64,000 nt of DNA, taken from contig NC_132981.1 in NCBI RefSeq assembly GCF_047496725.1, positions 10,094,501 through 10,158,500 of the forward strand, read 5' to 3'. This DNA comes from Anoplolepis gracilipes. Its lineage: Eukaryota; Arthropoda; Insecta; Hymenoptera; Formicidae. Of the stretch, positions 38,475 to 52,808 are shown one piece after another (position 1 is the stretch's first letter; each line of letters opens with the position of its first letter). The notes under the pieces were generated by a model, which was given only the letters and a program-made list of their open reading frames with translations, did no database searches and was not told the DNA's origin. The position numbers and the translations under genes were made by a program.

Positions 38475-39399
38475 ATGGCGTCCGGATTAGAGAGCTACAT
38501 GAATCGTATCCTTTTTATATTGTTTACTTTTCAAATACACAAGACGTATAAATGTATTAACCTAAACTTAAACACTATCTAGATACGGTTTCCATTATCA
38601 CGTCGGACGGTAGGAATTTTATCGTAAGTACATGAATTTTAATAAAAATCACGCAAGAATACGAATTTACATAATAAATTTAATAATAAATAGTCTATAA
38701 TTGCCTTGAGTTTCACATAGAGATATTAACTCTTGATTACAATGAGCATAGTGTAGACTACAATGTCATATTTACAATGTTCTCTTGCATATTTGCATTA
38801 CTAAACTTAATAATTCTTTTTTAATCTTTTACTTTACAATTATTTTATATTTTAAGAATTTAATCAATTACACATATACACTCTATGTAAACGAAATTTG
38901 ATTATAAAGATACTTCATCTTCCATGTAATTACTAATCTGGCTTAATTTTAAATCAAATCCTAATTTTATTTTAGGGTACATTAAAAGGTTTTGATCAGA
39001 CTATCAATATAATTCTTGATGAATCACATGAACGAGTATATAGTACAACACAAGGAGTGGAACAAGTTGTTTTGGGTTTACATATTATCAGAGGCGATAA
39101 TGTGTTAGTATAATCTCTCGAAATAATTGTACAAGCAATAGCTTCAATAATCATTTTATAACGTGATTGTTTCTTTTATTAATACACCAATATTCACAAT
39201 ATAAATAGAAAAATAATTTTATTTTGCATTATTGTTTGTAAGAAAATAAATAATAGACATAAACATATTTGTAAAAAATATTACTTAATTATAGTCTCCT
39301 TTTTTCAGAGCGATAGTGGGAGAATTAGATGACGAAATGGATGCACGATTGGATCTATCAGCGATACGTGCTGATCCTCTAAGTTCCATTATACATTGA
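38475..39399 (+). CDS. LSM8: U6 snRNA-associated Sm-like protein LSm8
   Basis: Four exons: 38475-38505, 38583-38623, 38976-39103, 39309-39399, giving 96 residues, the length of human LSM8. It is one of the seven proteins of the nuclear Lsm2-8 ring that binds the U6 3' oligo-U tail and acts in pre-mRNA splicing. The Sm1 motif is visible in TSDGRNFIGTLKGFDQTIN and the Sm2 motif in HIIRGDNVAIVGE. ILDESHERVYS and GVEQVVLG are diagnostic of LSm8 rather than LSm1. The C-terminus is DLSAIRADPLSSIIH. Codon 11 is split by intron 1 and reads His where relatives usually have Arg. Start ATG 38475 follows GATA and begins MASGLESYMN, as expected. Confidence 0.96.
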
Positions 39400-39549
39400 T
39401 AAATGTACCTGGAGTTGCAGTTAAAATCGCCACTCATTCTCATTCGAAGTTTAAAGTAAAAGCAATCGAGTGCGCTAGGAAAAAAAAAGAACATAACTCT
39501 TCATACAAGTTGTATATCTTATCAAAATTTTCCATTTCTCATATATATA

Positions 39550-39596
<47 letters not shown>
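39550..39596. repeat. (AT)n microsatellite
   Basis: About 47 bp alternating AT, 150 bp after the LSM8 stop. Confidence 0.95.
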
Positions 39597-39599
<3 letters not shown>

Positions 39600-40987
39600 A
39601 TATACATATATACATGTATCATATAATTGTATTTCAAAAAATGCATAGAGTTTATATAGTAGTATTTACATTATTAAGATAAAGCAACGAGAAATTGAAA
39701 CAATTGTCATTTGTACAAAAATCTTACTATATAATAGCAAACTTTATTCTTTACAAATGTAATTTTACTCTTTATCATAATGTAGCAATAGATGAAAATA
39801 TAATTGCATCATAGATTAACATTGAATAACATCTAAATAATTCAATAAAGATTTAAATATTTTGTATTTATTTCTAAATTTATCCTAAAGAAAATATACG
39901 TACAACCCTAGAAGAATTATTCTGCTTTCTCGCAGAATGATTCAGAATTTATCATTATTATTTAAAGCTACACGCAAGTTTTGTAAGAAGAATTTAATGG
40001 AGGCGCAAAGTAATAGTTTACGTCGGAGATGCGCGAGAACGAGCATTATATATTATTTGGAGCAGAAAGAGACAATACAAGAATTTATATGTTTACGCAA
40101 TTTTTTTTGTTTTTTAAATGTAAAAAAGTATCTCGTGTTATATGCAGCAAAATCCCTCTCGCGCGTTATATATAATTTCTTTACAAAATATTGTAATTCA
40201 CATTAGAGTCTCTACAACTCCACATAGTATGGGTATAGACGGTGCGAATGTCAATGTACGAGTCGCTTAGTTTGCGAGTCGTACAGAGACAATGTATATG
40301 CAAAAATCGCAAGCACTCAGCGTGCCATTTGCATGGAAGACAAAGAGACTATCAACATCTCTACCATCGCGTTTGCTCCTTTTGTTTACTTTCGAATTAT
40401 TTCGGCATTACTTACATGCTAAGTGTCTTTTCTTCATAGAGCCTATATTTATAAACTATAATGGATACGCATTGAATATATCTATAGCTATTTTTTATTT
40501 GACGGATTATATATTTCACTACGTGTTGAGAATTGTTTATGCGACAAATTACAATTAGAGTGATGGATGTGTTCAATACGGTTTTGAATGTTTTAAGACG
40601 CGCAGATTACCACACAAGTAAAAAATCGCGTGTATGAGCATTATATACAGTAAAGTTTTTCCCGCTATATTTATTAAAGAATTACGTACGATGCGAGCTA
40701 TTGATTTTCTCCATCACTAGTTCGCAAGTTGCCGATCATAATCATTATTAATAGACTATAATCATTAGAACTTTCTTGAATAATCGTTACAGATTTAACC
40801 CTATATAAACAAAAGATGAATATAAAGATGAGAATGAATATTTATATATAATTATATATATTTACATAAATATTTATGTAATTTAAGAATAAATCTGTAG
40901 CGATAATAAATCTATAAATTTCATTGACACCATCGAAATAAAGTGGAAAGACTTCATAGTCGAACATGTTGCATGACTGCGTATATA

Positions 40988-41315
<328 letters not shown>

Positions 41316-41385
41316 GCTCGTGAGAATTATTATCAGGTGCTCACAATTTATGTATGTATATTTATTTCTTCTTCTGTTGTTTCTT

Positions 41386-43457
41386 TCAATTATTAGTCAC
41401 TATATTGGTCCTATTCCGATTCCTCCGGCGAATACGACCACCACGCTGTCTATTGTTGCCCGGACCCCAATCATCGCCTATCGGACCAAAATTTGGTCCG
41501 TTCGAGCCATTTGGATTGAATCCCATCATGCTAGACTCACCAGTTCCGCCACCGCCAGGTCCTCCAAAATTATTGTAGCTATTAGCACAAGGATAAGGAG
41601 GGCCTCCATCGTAAGAAGGAACGGGTGCGGGTCCCAATAATCCAGCTCCGTTATTACGTTGCACGTTGAAACGTGGATCAAAATTCATTTGATTCTGAGA
41701 AGGCATCGGAACGGGGCCATTCATACCCATTCCACCGCCACCATGCGGCATGCCCATGGGCGGCGGCATGGGGCCGGGGTTCATCATGGGCCTCATTGGG
41801 CCCATATTCATCGGGTAATTTGGACCCATTGGGCCCATCATACCTTGTGGTGGGCCCGGCATGCCACCAGATGGTGGTCCGGGCATACCAGGCGGTCCCA
41901 CTTGCATGCCCGGACCGAGACCCATATTGGGTCCCATCGCTTCCATCGGTTGCGGTTGCATTCCCTTGGAAGCATTGATCGCGTTTTGCGAAGATGACTG
42001 CTGATTGGAAGCGGCTGCCTCGAGCGTTTTCCGTCGCGGATCTGTACGAACGGTGCACTGCGGTGGTGATTTTGGTATTTCCTGCTTCATCTGTGGCGGT
42101 GGCGACATCGGTGAATCGGCCAACTCGGGTTGGACAATGCGGAAAATCTTACGAAGACGTGGGTCATACTTGACCTGTGCATCTTCTTTCGTTAGTTTGA
42201 GACCAGTATAGTCTGGCCTGGGTATATCCACCACGTAAACTTTGTATGGCATCGGCGGATGCGACGCGATACTCGCGTCGATCTCCGTACATGGTTTGTG
42301 CGCGGGCGCTGGTTTAAATGGTAAGCTTAATATTTGTCGCAGGTCCACGTCAGATTTTACACGAAGATCCGTATCACCGAACTCGCTGGTCTGAAAACGC
42401 TGCCGAAAGTCCATGTCCTGCCGCCTGAGATCCTGATCTGCCCTCGTCCGGAGATCAGTGTCCATATTCGCGTCCATTGCAGTGATACCGGAACTATAGA
42501 TGCTCGTTTCCAGCCTAAGAGGCTTCTGTGATTCTCTCTTAACATCGGATATACTCGGACTGCTCGGCTTCTGTTCTATTTCTCGACGCTGCCTGGGATC
42601 TCGAGACATTCGCGGATCTCTTGACACAGGTGCAGCAACCGAACTTGGTCCTGGTGATAGTCTCGGATTAGATGACACCTCGCTGTCTGACTTGGGATCT
42701 TGTGTCGATTTAGTTTTGGATGCGATTTGGCTCGAGTTAGTTGCTTGTTGCGTTTTGTTACTCGTTGAGCTTTGAGCTTTTATAGTGGATAACAGCTTAG
42801 ACACTTCGGCACTAATGTCGAACTTGCTCAAGTCGCCTAATTTATCCACGATAGCAGCCGGTTGGGGCATGTTGGACGCGGGTGGCGGGGACGGAAACTC
42901 TTCCTTGACAACGACGTTCTGATTTTTCTCGATGGGCTCGATTTCATCCTTTGAACTGTCCACTATAGTAAGATTACCGTCTTCATCGTCATCGTCATCG
43001 TCGTCCTCGTCGTCCGAGTACCAATCCTCAATAATTTGATCAGTACGTGTGCTGGAATCGTTATCCATGTTTTTGAAACTGTCCTGTGCTGCGCGTTGCT
43101 GTTGCTGTATTCGCATGAATAGCTCTTGCGCCTTTTTCGGCAAATGAGGCGGCACTGTTTCTTGTTCATCCGTACAGGAAAAGTAAATGTCGTGAGCTTG
43201 ATCTCCTATTTTAAATATAAGTATGTAATAATTATTCTGTGCAATTTTATTTTATATCATATGTTTGAATACGTTTTTTGATCATTTACATTTATATACA
43301 TATTTTTTAAAATTATATAAATGAAAATAAAGAAACGTGATATAAAAAATAAAAAATATTTCTAAAGAAAAAACAAAATTGAGATATAGAATAATAATAA
43401 GTATAAAGTTATTTTTTTTATTTTAAATCCTTTAATAAAATCGAAAAAAAATATATG

Positions 43458-43504
<47 letters not shown>

Positions 43505-43831
43505 GAACATATAACTGAAGAAAGAAAAGGTCACGTAATGTAATTACTCTTACTTTGTTCGTTATCGAGATGCTTTTCTTTTTCCTTATCTTCATCTTCA
43601 GTCGGTACTTCGATAACGAGTTCCGCTTCTTCGTCTTGATCACTCTCGTCATCGAGTTTATTTTTCGTAAGACTTGCCACTTTGTCAGCTATACTATAAA
43701 CAGGTGGTGGTTTCTTTGCGTTCAGTAATTGCCTTAAGTCAACGTCTTTTCTCTTTTTCGGCTGTAAATTTATAAATAAATTATAATATATTAAAATATT
43801 CCACTTTTAATTAAAATTGTCTAGTAAAATT

Positions 43832-43871
<40 letters not shown>

Positions 43872-46800
43872 CTTGTTAATAATATAAATTTATATATAAT
43901 ATTATACCTCATCTAATATATCATCTGCTCCTACATCCTTTGTAAAATCTTCATTCGTGTTTTCTACACTTTTATTTAATTCTATATTTCTTTCACTATA
44001 GAAATCTGGTGCAACAGATTGCTTTTGTGCTTGTTGCTGTGTGGCTAAACCTAATGCAGCATTTGGAATTTGAAGACCAAGTTCATTTGCTGATTGTAGT
44101 AGCATAATATGCTCATAGGGAACTCTATCCTCATCCGAACCCCATCTCGTCTTCTTTCCGGAAGGTTTCCTCTCCCTCATGTTGGCTTGTTTTTGTAGAT
44201 TTATTTGTTCTTCTATTTAGTCAAATAATTTTAAATTTAAATATAAGGATCGATAAATAAATACCAAAGCAAAATTAAAAATTTTTAATGACAAAAAAAT
44301 GTATTAATTTTTCCTTGTATATAGTTACCTTTGTCCTCTTTTTCATCAGTTTTTTCTGTAGGTGCTGATAGATTCAATTCGAAAAGACTGGGAATCTTTT
44401 GATTTGTTGTATCTTGACCTTGGGCTAACGAACGTGCTGTATTATTTATCATTAACATTGCACCCTCTCTACTTAATCTTGGGAAATCACCAAGAATTTC
44501 CTTTGGTGCAGTTTCCAAGTGTTTCAAAAGAATACCCTTTACCTGAAATATAATACGTTTAAATAAAATATAGCAATAAATTTAAGCACGACTTGTTTTA
44601 TTTTCATTATTCAATTTTTATATACAATTTAAACGTGTTTATATATATATTACAATATTTTATTGTAAAAAGATATGATAACGTAAATTATATGCAATTA
44701 TAAAATTACATAAAACATACCTGTTCATTCAAAGGTTGATGCGAGAATTTACAATTGTCTCCCTGATTACATTTCAGACCAGTATGGAAGAACTTGCAAG
44801 GAAAATCGTGATGCATATACAGACATTTGTCACGTTTAGCACAACAATCCATAAGATAAAATTTGCACAATTCCATTTTTCTGGGTGGTAAAGCGTTATG
44901 CGAATATGGACAATCGTCTCCCCTATGACACTTTCCTTGCATGTAGTATACACAGATAGTATCTACTTCCTGCCCATGATCATTATTCTGCTGCCGACGA
45001 CTATTTCGATCGTTTCGGATTTGATTCCGAGTTTTGTTTTTACCACCACGTTCATTTTTGCCACCGCGACGTCCTGTCATATAAAAGTGTTAGAAACACA
45101 ATCGAATATAATACATAAATTATAAATTAAATAAATTTATTTTATATAATAAAAATAAGAATACGTATAGCATAAAATTATATAAACATAATTGAGAAAA
45201 GTAAAAATTAAAACTCTCTTTGTATACCTCCACTTCCTCCTCCATTTCCTCCACCTCCACCTCCACCACCTCCTCCTCCTCCTCCACGTCCAGTGCCGCG
45301 TTTGCTATCATTTTCTCTATGTCGATTTATATTAGGTCTTTCTTCATAATCCGAATTGCTGTCAAAATTTTCGTGCTCGTTTGTACGTCTGGGAGAATTA
45401 TTATTTTCTTGAGAATCTTTTCTGATGGGTGAGGCTCCTCGTACAAAAAGCATTTCATCTTCATCCTCGTTGGTGTTCTCGTCGTCACTCAATTTTCGCT
45501 TCTGCAAAATGTCAAAGAAAAAATAATTAAAATATAAAAAAATAAGTAAAATTATAAAACAGGGATAATACTGAGCTTACATAGTTAAAAAAAAAAAAAT
45601 AATCTCAGCAAGTCACAAAAATAAAATTTAATGCATTCGTATAATAAAATATGTTATCTCGGGTGTTACATACCTTTTGATCTTTATTTCGATCCTCTTC
45701 TTTCTCATCACGAACTCTTTTCCGAACTTTATTCCTATTATTTTTGTTCTTTGCTTTGGGTTCCTGATTTCTTGCTCCATCTTCTTCCATTGCAGCCTTG
45801 ATGGCTTTTTCAACATCTCCAGCCCAATCTTCGGTTGGACTCTTATATTTCAAAAAGTGCTTACTAGTTGTCTGTGCAGACTGCTGCTTTTTATTCTTGT
45901 TAAACTTTGCATCAAAGTTTTTATTCTTTGCAGGATCTGACTTCGGTGTTGGTTTACTAGCCTCTGATGCATCATTTGCTGCAGGGACGACTGATTCGTC
46001 GTCTTCATCTGATGGAATTTCTCCATCTTCCAAATCGTTATCATTATTGCTGTACACATTAAAAAAAATTATTTTTAGAGTTATAAAAGTATTATAGAAA
46101 TTTTTTTAAGTTACTCTTTATATTAATTTTTATTAGTAATAATTATGTATTTGTTTACAAATTATAAATGAAATATTTATACAGTTAATATATTTTAGAC
46201 AATTTATCATGTCTAATATAATCACATAATTATGTATAAATTTAAATAACAAAATGTTTGAATTCAATGACTGCAACGAAGACAATACCATTTTTACAAT
46301 TAAAAATTTTTCGCTACTTTCAGTATTTTTTATTCTAACAATAAGAGATATCAAATTATATATTATCTTTTGTTATATCTAAAAAATGCAAGTTTATATA
46401 ATATTGTAAATTACATTATTATTGAAATATAATCTCTGCAATATATACAGAATATAATTGTAATTTTTTTATGCATAATACATTATTAAACAAATATGTC
46501 TCCAACATAAAAGATGCAATATTTTTTATTATTGTATGGTTCAATATCATTATACGAAGTAAAGATGACCAAGATCTGATGATGTTTTATCGATCATAAA
46601 TATATTTTAAAAAATATATTTCTCGATCATTATAAAGAAAAATTGAGATACGATAATTACGATTCTTCTGCATCGAATCGAATTTCCCACGATTCATGAA
46701 GATAAAAGAAATTCTAAATAAATAAAAGAAAGAAATTCTTTAAACGCATTATCTCGTTATAATTCATAATAGCTTGTGGAAATATCGTGCGTATTGTTTT

Positions 46801-49242
46801 ATTAATGTTCTAAAAGTGATGCCGGAGGGAAAATCATGAGGAGGAGGGACTCGTCATTATCGTCAAGGACGAATTGATAGCGTATCAATTCAGACTATAG
46901 ACATATAGTCGACGGACTATATACGTCGTATGGTAGAATATTCCCTCGAGAAGAGAAACTCGACTCAAGCGGACTATAACGTGACAGCGTCTGAAGCTAC
47001 TGATCGTGTCGAAAACGTCGGTTTAAGGAGGGGGGAAAAAAAGAGTAACCGCATGCGTATCAGCTCGAAACAAATTTGTACACCCGATAGAAACCGATCG
47101 ATGACAATCTCCGAGAAAACACGTAGCTACCTACATATATGTTTATGTAAAAACACCGAATGAATCATACTTTTATGTACACATATAATCCGGTCGTGAA
47201 AAACAGATTTAAAAAAAAAAAAAACGAAAACAGAATAACAGATATCCTTATCAGTATCAACGAATCCAAACTCCAACTGACAAGCTTTAATTAACATGCT
47301 AATAATCAAAGATGTAAAATCTAATATTCTATATAATCACGACAGTGAATTATCGAAAATGTCAAAAGTTTCTCTGCTCTAAATAAAAAAAAAAAAAAAA
47401 AAAAAAAAAAATTCCTCACGATGGAAGAAAATCTACTTCGATTAAAGTACTTAATCGAAAGTAGTATAATTTCATTATAAGAGTAGACAGATATATTTAA
47501 GAATACCATAAGTATATGAATACTTGTGCAAAAAATTACTCTTACTCGCGACAAACGAATTTGCTCGGTTTTTTTTTTCTCTCGCACATCTCGGAGATTG
47601 AACTCACAGAGATCATACCGTGCTCACGATTCCTCCTTAAAACATATAATTATAAAATCATTTGTTGATTATCGATTAATTAAACTGAATCTGAATTTCT
47701 GTACAGAGATACGTCGCCGCGCAAAAGTGGCGGATCTCAGAATGAAAATAAAAGATTACCTTACCGCATTTCATCGGGTCATCATTATCATTTTATAATT
47801 AGCATCAGATCATGATCATCATCATTATCTTTCGTCATTACGACGAATCGTCATAATTATCATAGTATTATGCATCAAACTATCACATTTCCAACATTGT
47901 TGTCGTTGCAGCATTGTCGAGTTAAGGGTGACATTAAAGCCGATGACGCTGAACGGGGTCATTACGTCCAAAAGTTCTTCGCGTGTCGACTCTCGTTCAT
48001 TGAAGGGTTTTTCTCTCTCTCTTTCTGTCCATCGTGTATGCGTTGCGTGCACATGTGCGTGACGCGCGTGTCTCATGTGTCAAAGGGGAAAAGACTAAAG
48101 GTCTCGCGAGCGTCTGATTGTTCCGGCGTGGGGAGCGTATATACAGAGTGACTCAGATCTACTACGCTTCATTTTCGTGACCTTTGCGTAAAATTTTGTT
48201 TCATAAAGTGTCAATTTTTGCAATTGTATATAACTGTATAATATATATCTATGATTTCTCTTTTCTTCATTTAATGTAATTTACTGATAATAATGTATTA
48301 TATGCGAGTTCGGAAAGAATGAATTAAAAAAATTCATTCTTTCCGACAAGAATAAGATTTTATTTATTTTAATTACGACTGAATTTTATTTTATATAAAC
48401 GAAGCATTGATTCACGCGTTCTTAATTTTTTTCGATATTTTTCTCATCTAATTATCCTTTATTACCGATCGATTTTAACATCCAAAATTATATCGGTGTT
48501 TCTGTCTCTTATTCCTTTCAAGGAATAATTATTTATTTTAATCGGAAAATTTAAAGCAAAGCGCAGTAGATTCGAGGTACCTGGTGCATGACACATGTTA
48601 CTAGAGGAAGAATTGAAGGATAGGTGCATTTTTCCGACCTGTGCTTAGATACATTTATCATATATGCATGTAATCAGTCTCTGTCGTAAAGGAGGGAAGA
48701 AAAGCCAAAGGTTCCTATCTCGACCGGAAATGGATCGATTGATATTTCTATTATTTGCGTGCAACTGCGAATCGAAAATTCAAATAGAGATGTAATTTTA
48801 CAAATTACATCTCTACAGTCGAAGACTATATACATTCGCGATATAAGGTTCCAAGTGTATATCATATCGCTTTTTTTTTTTTTTTTTTTCATAAATATTT
48901 GTCGCGATCCGAACTCATCTATCGAAATTCCATCGGTTTCTCTCTTAAATCTCGTCCCAGTAATTTTCTATAAATAAAAAAAGAAGGAAAGAGCAGAATT
49001 GTGCGCGCGCACTGATGCGACTCGCCCACCTGTTTCTTTCTCTCTCGCCAAAACTGCATCCGCGATCCAATTCTGAAAATAATCCGCCGGGACTCCCGTG
49101 GAATCGACTCGGAAATAATCGCGGCGTCATTTCTCTCGAATTCGTCATGAGACAACAGCCTTGATCTCTGTTCATCTCACGTTCTCTGTTTGGGAATCGA
49201 CTCGATAATGTCATGAGAGAAAATAAAATGCACGAAAAGAAT

Positions 49243-49298
<56 letters not shown>

Positions 49299-49761
49299 AT
49301 TCCATTTCGCTTACCCACTTACCCAAATGAAAAGCTACGAGATAACGAGAAGAAACGTTCGGAATGTGTGTCGAAATCGAAAGAATGTTTCTTTTTTCCC
49401 CAGGTCTTGTAAAATCGGTCGGAACAGTGAGAGGACAGAGGGGGAGAAGGAAGAAACCCGAGAAAGAACACTGGCGGGGGGGGGGGGGAGGGGCAAGGTG
49501 AATGAAAGAATGTGGTGGGGGAGGGGGAGCGAAGAGTTACGTGTAACGAACTTTTTGTATATACGTGTGCATATGTATACGTGTATCCGTTTTTCGTACG
49601 AATTGTCAATGATGATAGTCACTCGCGAAATACTCCTTTCTCGTTTTCCGTTCCATTGGCGGTAGCGAATAAAAAGAGATACGTGTAATATTGTACATAG
49701 TATGTAGGAAGGCAAACCTTTGGATTAGAGTCTCAGCCGCGGGAACACTCTCTACTGCCAT
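41386..49761 (-). CDS. ZC3H4 (su(s)): ZC3H4 / Suppressor of sable triple CCCH zinc finger protein
   Basis: Eight exons in transcript order: 49718-49761, 45674-46049, 45228-45501, 44721-45073, 44329-44542, 43908-44212, 43554-43761, 41386-43205, giving 1197 residues. Three tandem CCCH fingers at about 272-290, 301-319 and 324-343 are C-x8-C-x5-C-x3-H, C-x7-C-x5-C-x3-H and C-x8-C-x5-C-x3-H. Before them lie an acidic N-terminus (DLEDGEIPSDEDDES) and a poly-Gly run of 13; after them come KGILLKHLETAPKEILGDF, an acidic stretch, PRxPR-rich repeats (SRDPRMSRDPRQRR, TDLRxxxDxDLR) and a Pro/Gly/Met-rich tail. ZC3H4 and fly Su(s) restrict unproductive nuclear transcripts with WDR82. The first coding exon (MAVESVPAAETLIQ) is inferred: it lies 3.7 kb upstream in a CpG-rich promoter tract, has a good ATG context and the only phase-compatible donor I found. 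The long last exon is well supported. Confidence 0.92.
43459..43500. repeat. (AT)n microsatellite in ZC3H4 intron 7
   Basis: About 42 bp alternating AT. Confidence 0.95.
48310..48346. other. perfect 16-bp stem hairpin
   Basis: TCGGAAAGAATGAATT, an A5 loop, then the exact reverse complement. It lies in ZC3H4 intron 1. A transposon end or structured RNA are possible; nothing decides. Confidence 0.8.
48785..48815. other. perfect 14-bp stem hairpin
   Basis: TAGAGATGTAATTT, loop TAC, then the exact reverse complement. Also in ZC3H4 intron 1, 440 bp from the previous hairpin. Confidence 0.8.
49247..49296. repeat. (AT)n microsatellite
   Basis: About 50 bp alternating AT in ZC3H4 intron 1. Confidence 0.95.
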
Positions 49762-50827
49762 TTTCGTTTTCAGTTCCGCAGATCGATCACGATCTGTGCG
49801 GCTCTCTCGCTCTCGCTCTCGGTACCCCGAAGTGAACAAGTGAGTCAGTTTTCCTATATCAGCACTGCGGCCTCCCGATCGGCCGGGACGGCGATCATAC
49901 GATCGATTCGACCGACCACACTCGACAGGTCTTTGCTCTGGCGGAATAAACGCGCTGTCCGAATATGAATGCTAGCATTTGTGAGAGAGCTTAATAAACG
50001 CTCTTCGTGTAGAAACGTACTCTACGAAAGACTACGTCTCCTTTTCTCTCCCTTTCTCCGTCGTGTCTCCGTCTTTCGTTTTATCACGCGATTGACAACC
50101 GCAACCGATTTTTCTTTCTACGTATCCCGAAAAAACAGAGTTACGCCCTTGTTACGGTCGTTTCTTTTAATAGCTTTTTTTCTCTCTTTCTTTATCACAA
50201 AAGGACCTTGAAGTTCTCTCAGCGGGATATTTTTCCCGGAAAGTTTCTCCTACCGAACTGAATAAATACGAATATTTTGCACTTTTGGCTGGCTTTTACC
50301 CTTTTTCTCTCTCTCTCTCTCTCTCTCTCCCTCGCCGAGAGGGCGGCGGATACGATTTTCACTATAATGCGAGATCTCTCCCTTGCGCGAGCGATCTCGC
50401 GATCTCTCTCTCCCAAAAAAACCCGCAACAAGCAGAATAGAATTCGGTCAGATCGCGCGATCCTCCTTTTCTCGTCGCGAGAACGACGTCATTCTGGCTG
50501 ACGTGGCATATGGCTGACCCAGGCGACGAACGCTCGTCGTGGGCGTCTCTCTCTCCCGTGTAGCGATTATCTTTTTACCTACCCACCCTATCTGCCTGGC
50601 TTGTCCGCCCCCCCGCGTCGTCCGTTTTGTGTGTCTGAGTGTTACGTCGTTGCGTGTGCGACCTCGTGTGCGCGCGCGACGGTTGCGGCGAGCCCGTCGT
50701 GTCCGAAACGGAAGTGCGACGCGATGAAAATGGGAACGCGCTCGCGCGTGCGTACTCCTTGGAGATCTCGTCGGGGAAAAAAAAAAGAAAAAAAAAGAAA
50801 GAAAATGCAACGCTCCGATCGGAGAGG

Positions 50828-50871
<44 letters not shown>

Positions 50872-52808
50872 GAGAAAGACAGGAGTCCTCTTTCGCTCCC
50901 TCTTATCCCCCCAAGCCCCCCTTGATAACGATGCTTTCACTCCTGCGATTTTAACCGCACGATTCTTCGGCAACGACGATGGTTCCCTCTCCTCGAATTT
51001 AACGACGAACGTTTATTTTTCAGAGCGAGACAGAGATAGGGAGCGACGGATGTTTCAATGCACGCGACCCTTGTCGAGAGATCGATGAACGAGCGGGGTG
51101 AACAAAAACGAAATTCTCATGAAATCAAATATAAGACGTTCTGCATATATCACGGATGATTATTCTCGAAAACGCACCCTCCCCCTGTCAATTAATCAAA
51201 ACGCGACAACGACAAACAACGAACGCGTGCTTCTCTTTCTCGCACGCGTCCCCGCGTCGTTCGGAGATTTAGATCTCTCAGCAAGAGCGGTATAAACAAC
51301 ATATGGATGCAGCGAAAAAACTTTAAAATTATTGTAGCCGCAAGCAAAGACGAAGAGTACGCGATCGGTCTGATGCGTATTTACAATTCAGCAGGTAGTA
51401 TAAAAATGTAGCAGTCTATGACGATGAGCGAAACTTCGGATATCAAACTAAACATGGCCACATCTGGAACTATTCTGAGCCTCTGAACCAGACGCCCGTC
51501 ACGGAAACCTTTCGATGGCGGCGACGAACAAGCTAGCAGCGGCTCAGGAGGGATAAAATGACGTTAGTCGGCCAATCGCGCCCTCCGCCAGTCAGTCACG
51601 TGATCGCGCGCCTATCGTCCCGCGGCTATTTCTTCTTCCGCTCGTCCCGCATCTCGTCGCTTCCCCTTCCTTCTCTCTCTCTCTCTCTCTCTCTTTCTCG
51701 CGTGCGATCTGCGATTTCTCTCGCCGAGACTGAGCCGCACAAAAGATTTCTCGATATTCGCTGCGATATAGTAGGAATGCTGTTATGCGGAACTCGTGCG
51801 AAAGGTGATGCGGCGGCTACTAACGGAGTTGAAAACGTTCGGTCCGCTTTAAATGCGGATGCGCGATTTGACGTCTTCGAGCGCGCGCGGGATAATGTCT
51901 TCTGAATAATGTATGAAGCTTATGTACGACGTTTACTTGCCATTAAATTATTTTTAAATATTAGTATTGATTATATGACGATATTACCTATCATTTAAAT
52001 AAATTTTGTATGTGTAGGTTTTCCTTTTATATAATTAAAAAGATTAGCAAAAGTGCCTTGTAATGATAAATTTGTTTTCTCTTTGATTAGATAAGGCATC
52101 TATACATACACACGTGTGCAATAAAAAAAACAGCATTATTAAACTGTAAAATTGATAAAAGGAACAATTGCCAGGAGAATTATAATTTTAATAATTTAGT
52201 AAATAAGTTATATCAGTTTTTATATTTATATAAATATAATTTATATTTATATAAATTAAATATTTATTCTTAATTTTTTAACATCCTAGGTATTTTATTA
52301 TTTCTATAAAAATTTATTTACACATACCTAGAGACATTAAAAAATAGTTATTTAATAAATTGCTTTTTATATATGTAATTTATCTATTTTTTTAAACATA
52401 TTAAATGAAAAAATTTATGCAAAACATGAGGCACATTTATATCACACCAGATACTGTATCTGCATTTTGAAGCAAAAATGAATCATTTTGTTTCAGAATA
52501 TATTTAGCAAGTTTTCTGCAGTTGACAAAAATTACATATATAAAAAAAATATTGTTCTCTTCTGACAAAAAAAAATTTATATCATATATATTTGAATGTA
52601 AATCCATTCTCTCATATTTTTATTTTTGGGAAAGACGATTATTGTAGCTTAATTTTGTATAAAAATCTCGAAAAATTAAAATTTTTCGCAGTTACAACAT
52701 TTAATGCTATCACATTAACAGCTCTGATGAAAAATATAAATTTATCAAAATACTGTTGTAAAATATATTCTGAAACAAAATGCTAATAAATTATTAATCG
52801 GATCGGAA
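49762..52808. other. CpG-rich promoter tract and RAD54 3' side
   Basis: 49762-51900 is CpG-rich with (GA/CT)n runs at 50309-50330, 50832-50874 and 51677-51699, and it should hold the ZC3H4 promoter. At 51513-51605 a GATGGCGGC YY1-like core, an inverted or direct CCAAT (GGCCAATCG) and TCACGTGAT lie together, which looks like a second core promoter, but I find no matching gene on the plus strand. 51900-52808 is AT-rich and includes the RAD54 3' UTR. ORFs in the tract are low-complexity Arg/Ser translations. Confidence 0.5.

Noticed and set aside
41659..42775. Plus-strand and other-frame open frames of 65-126 codons
   Set aside because: Antisense or shifted shadows of the GC-rich last exon of ZC3H4, whose frame is continuous for over 600 codons.
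49213..51088. Several Arg/Glu- and Ser/Leu-rich frames of 95-150 codons
   Set aside because: They come from (GA)n/(CT)n tracts in a CpG-rich promoter region and have no family resemblance.
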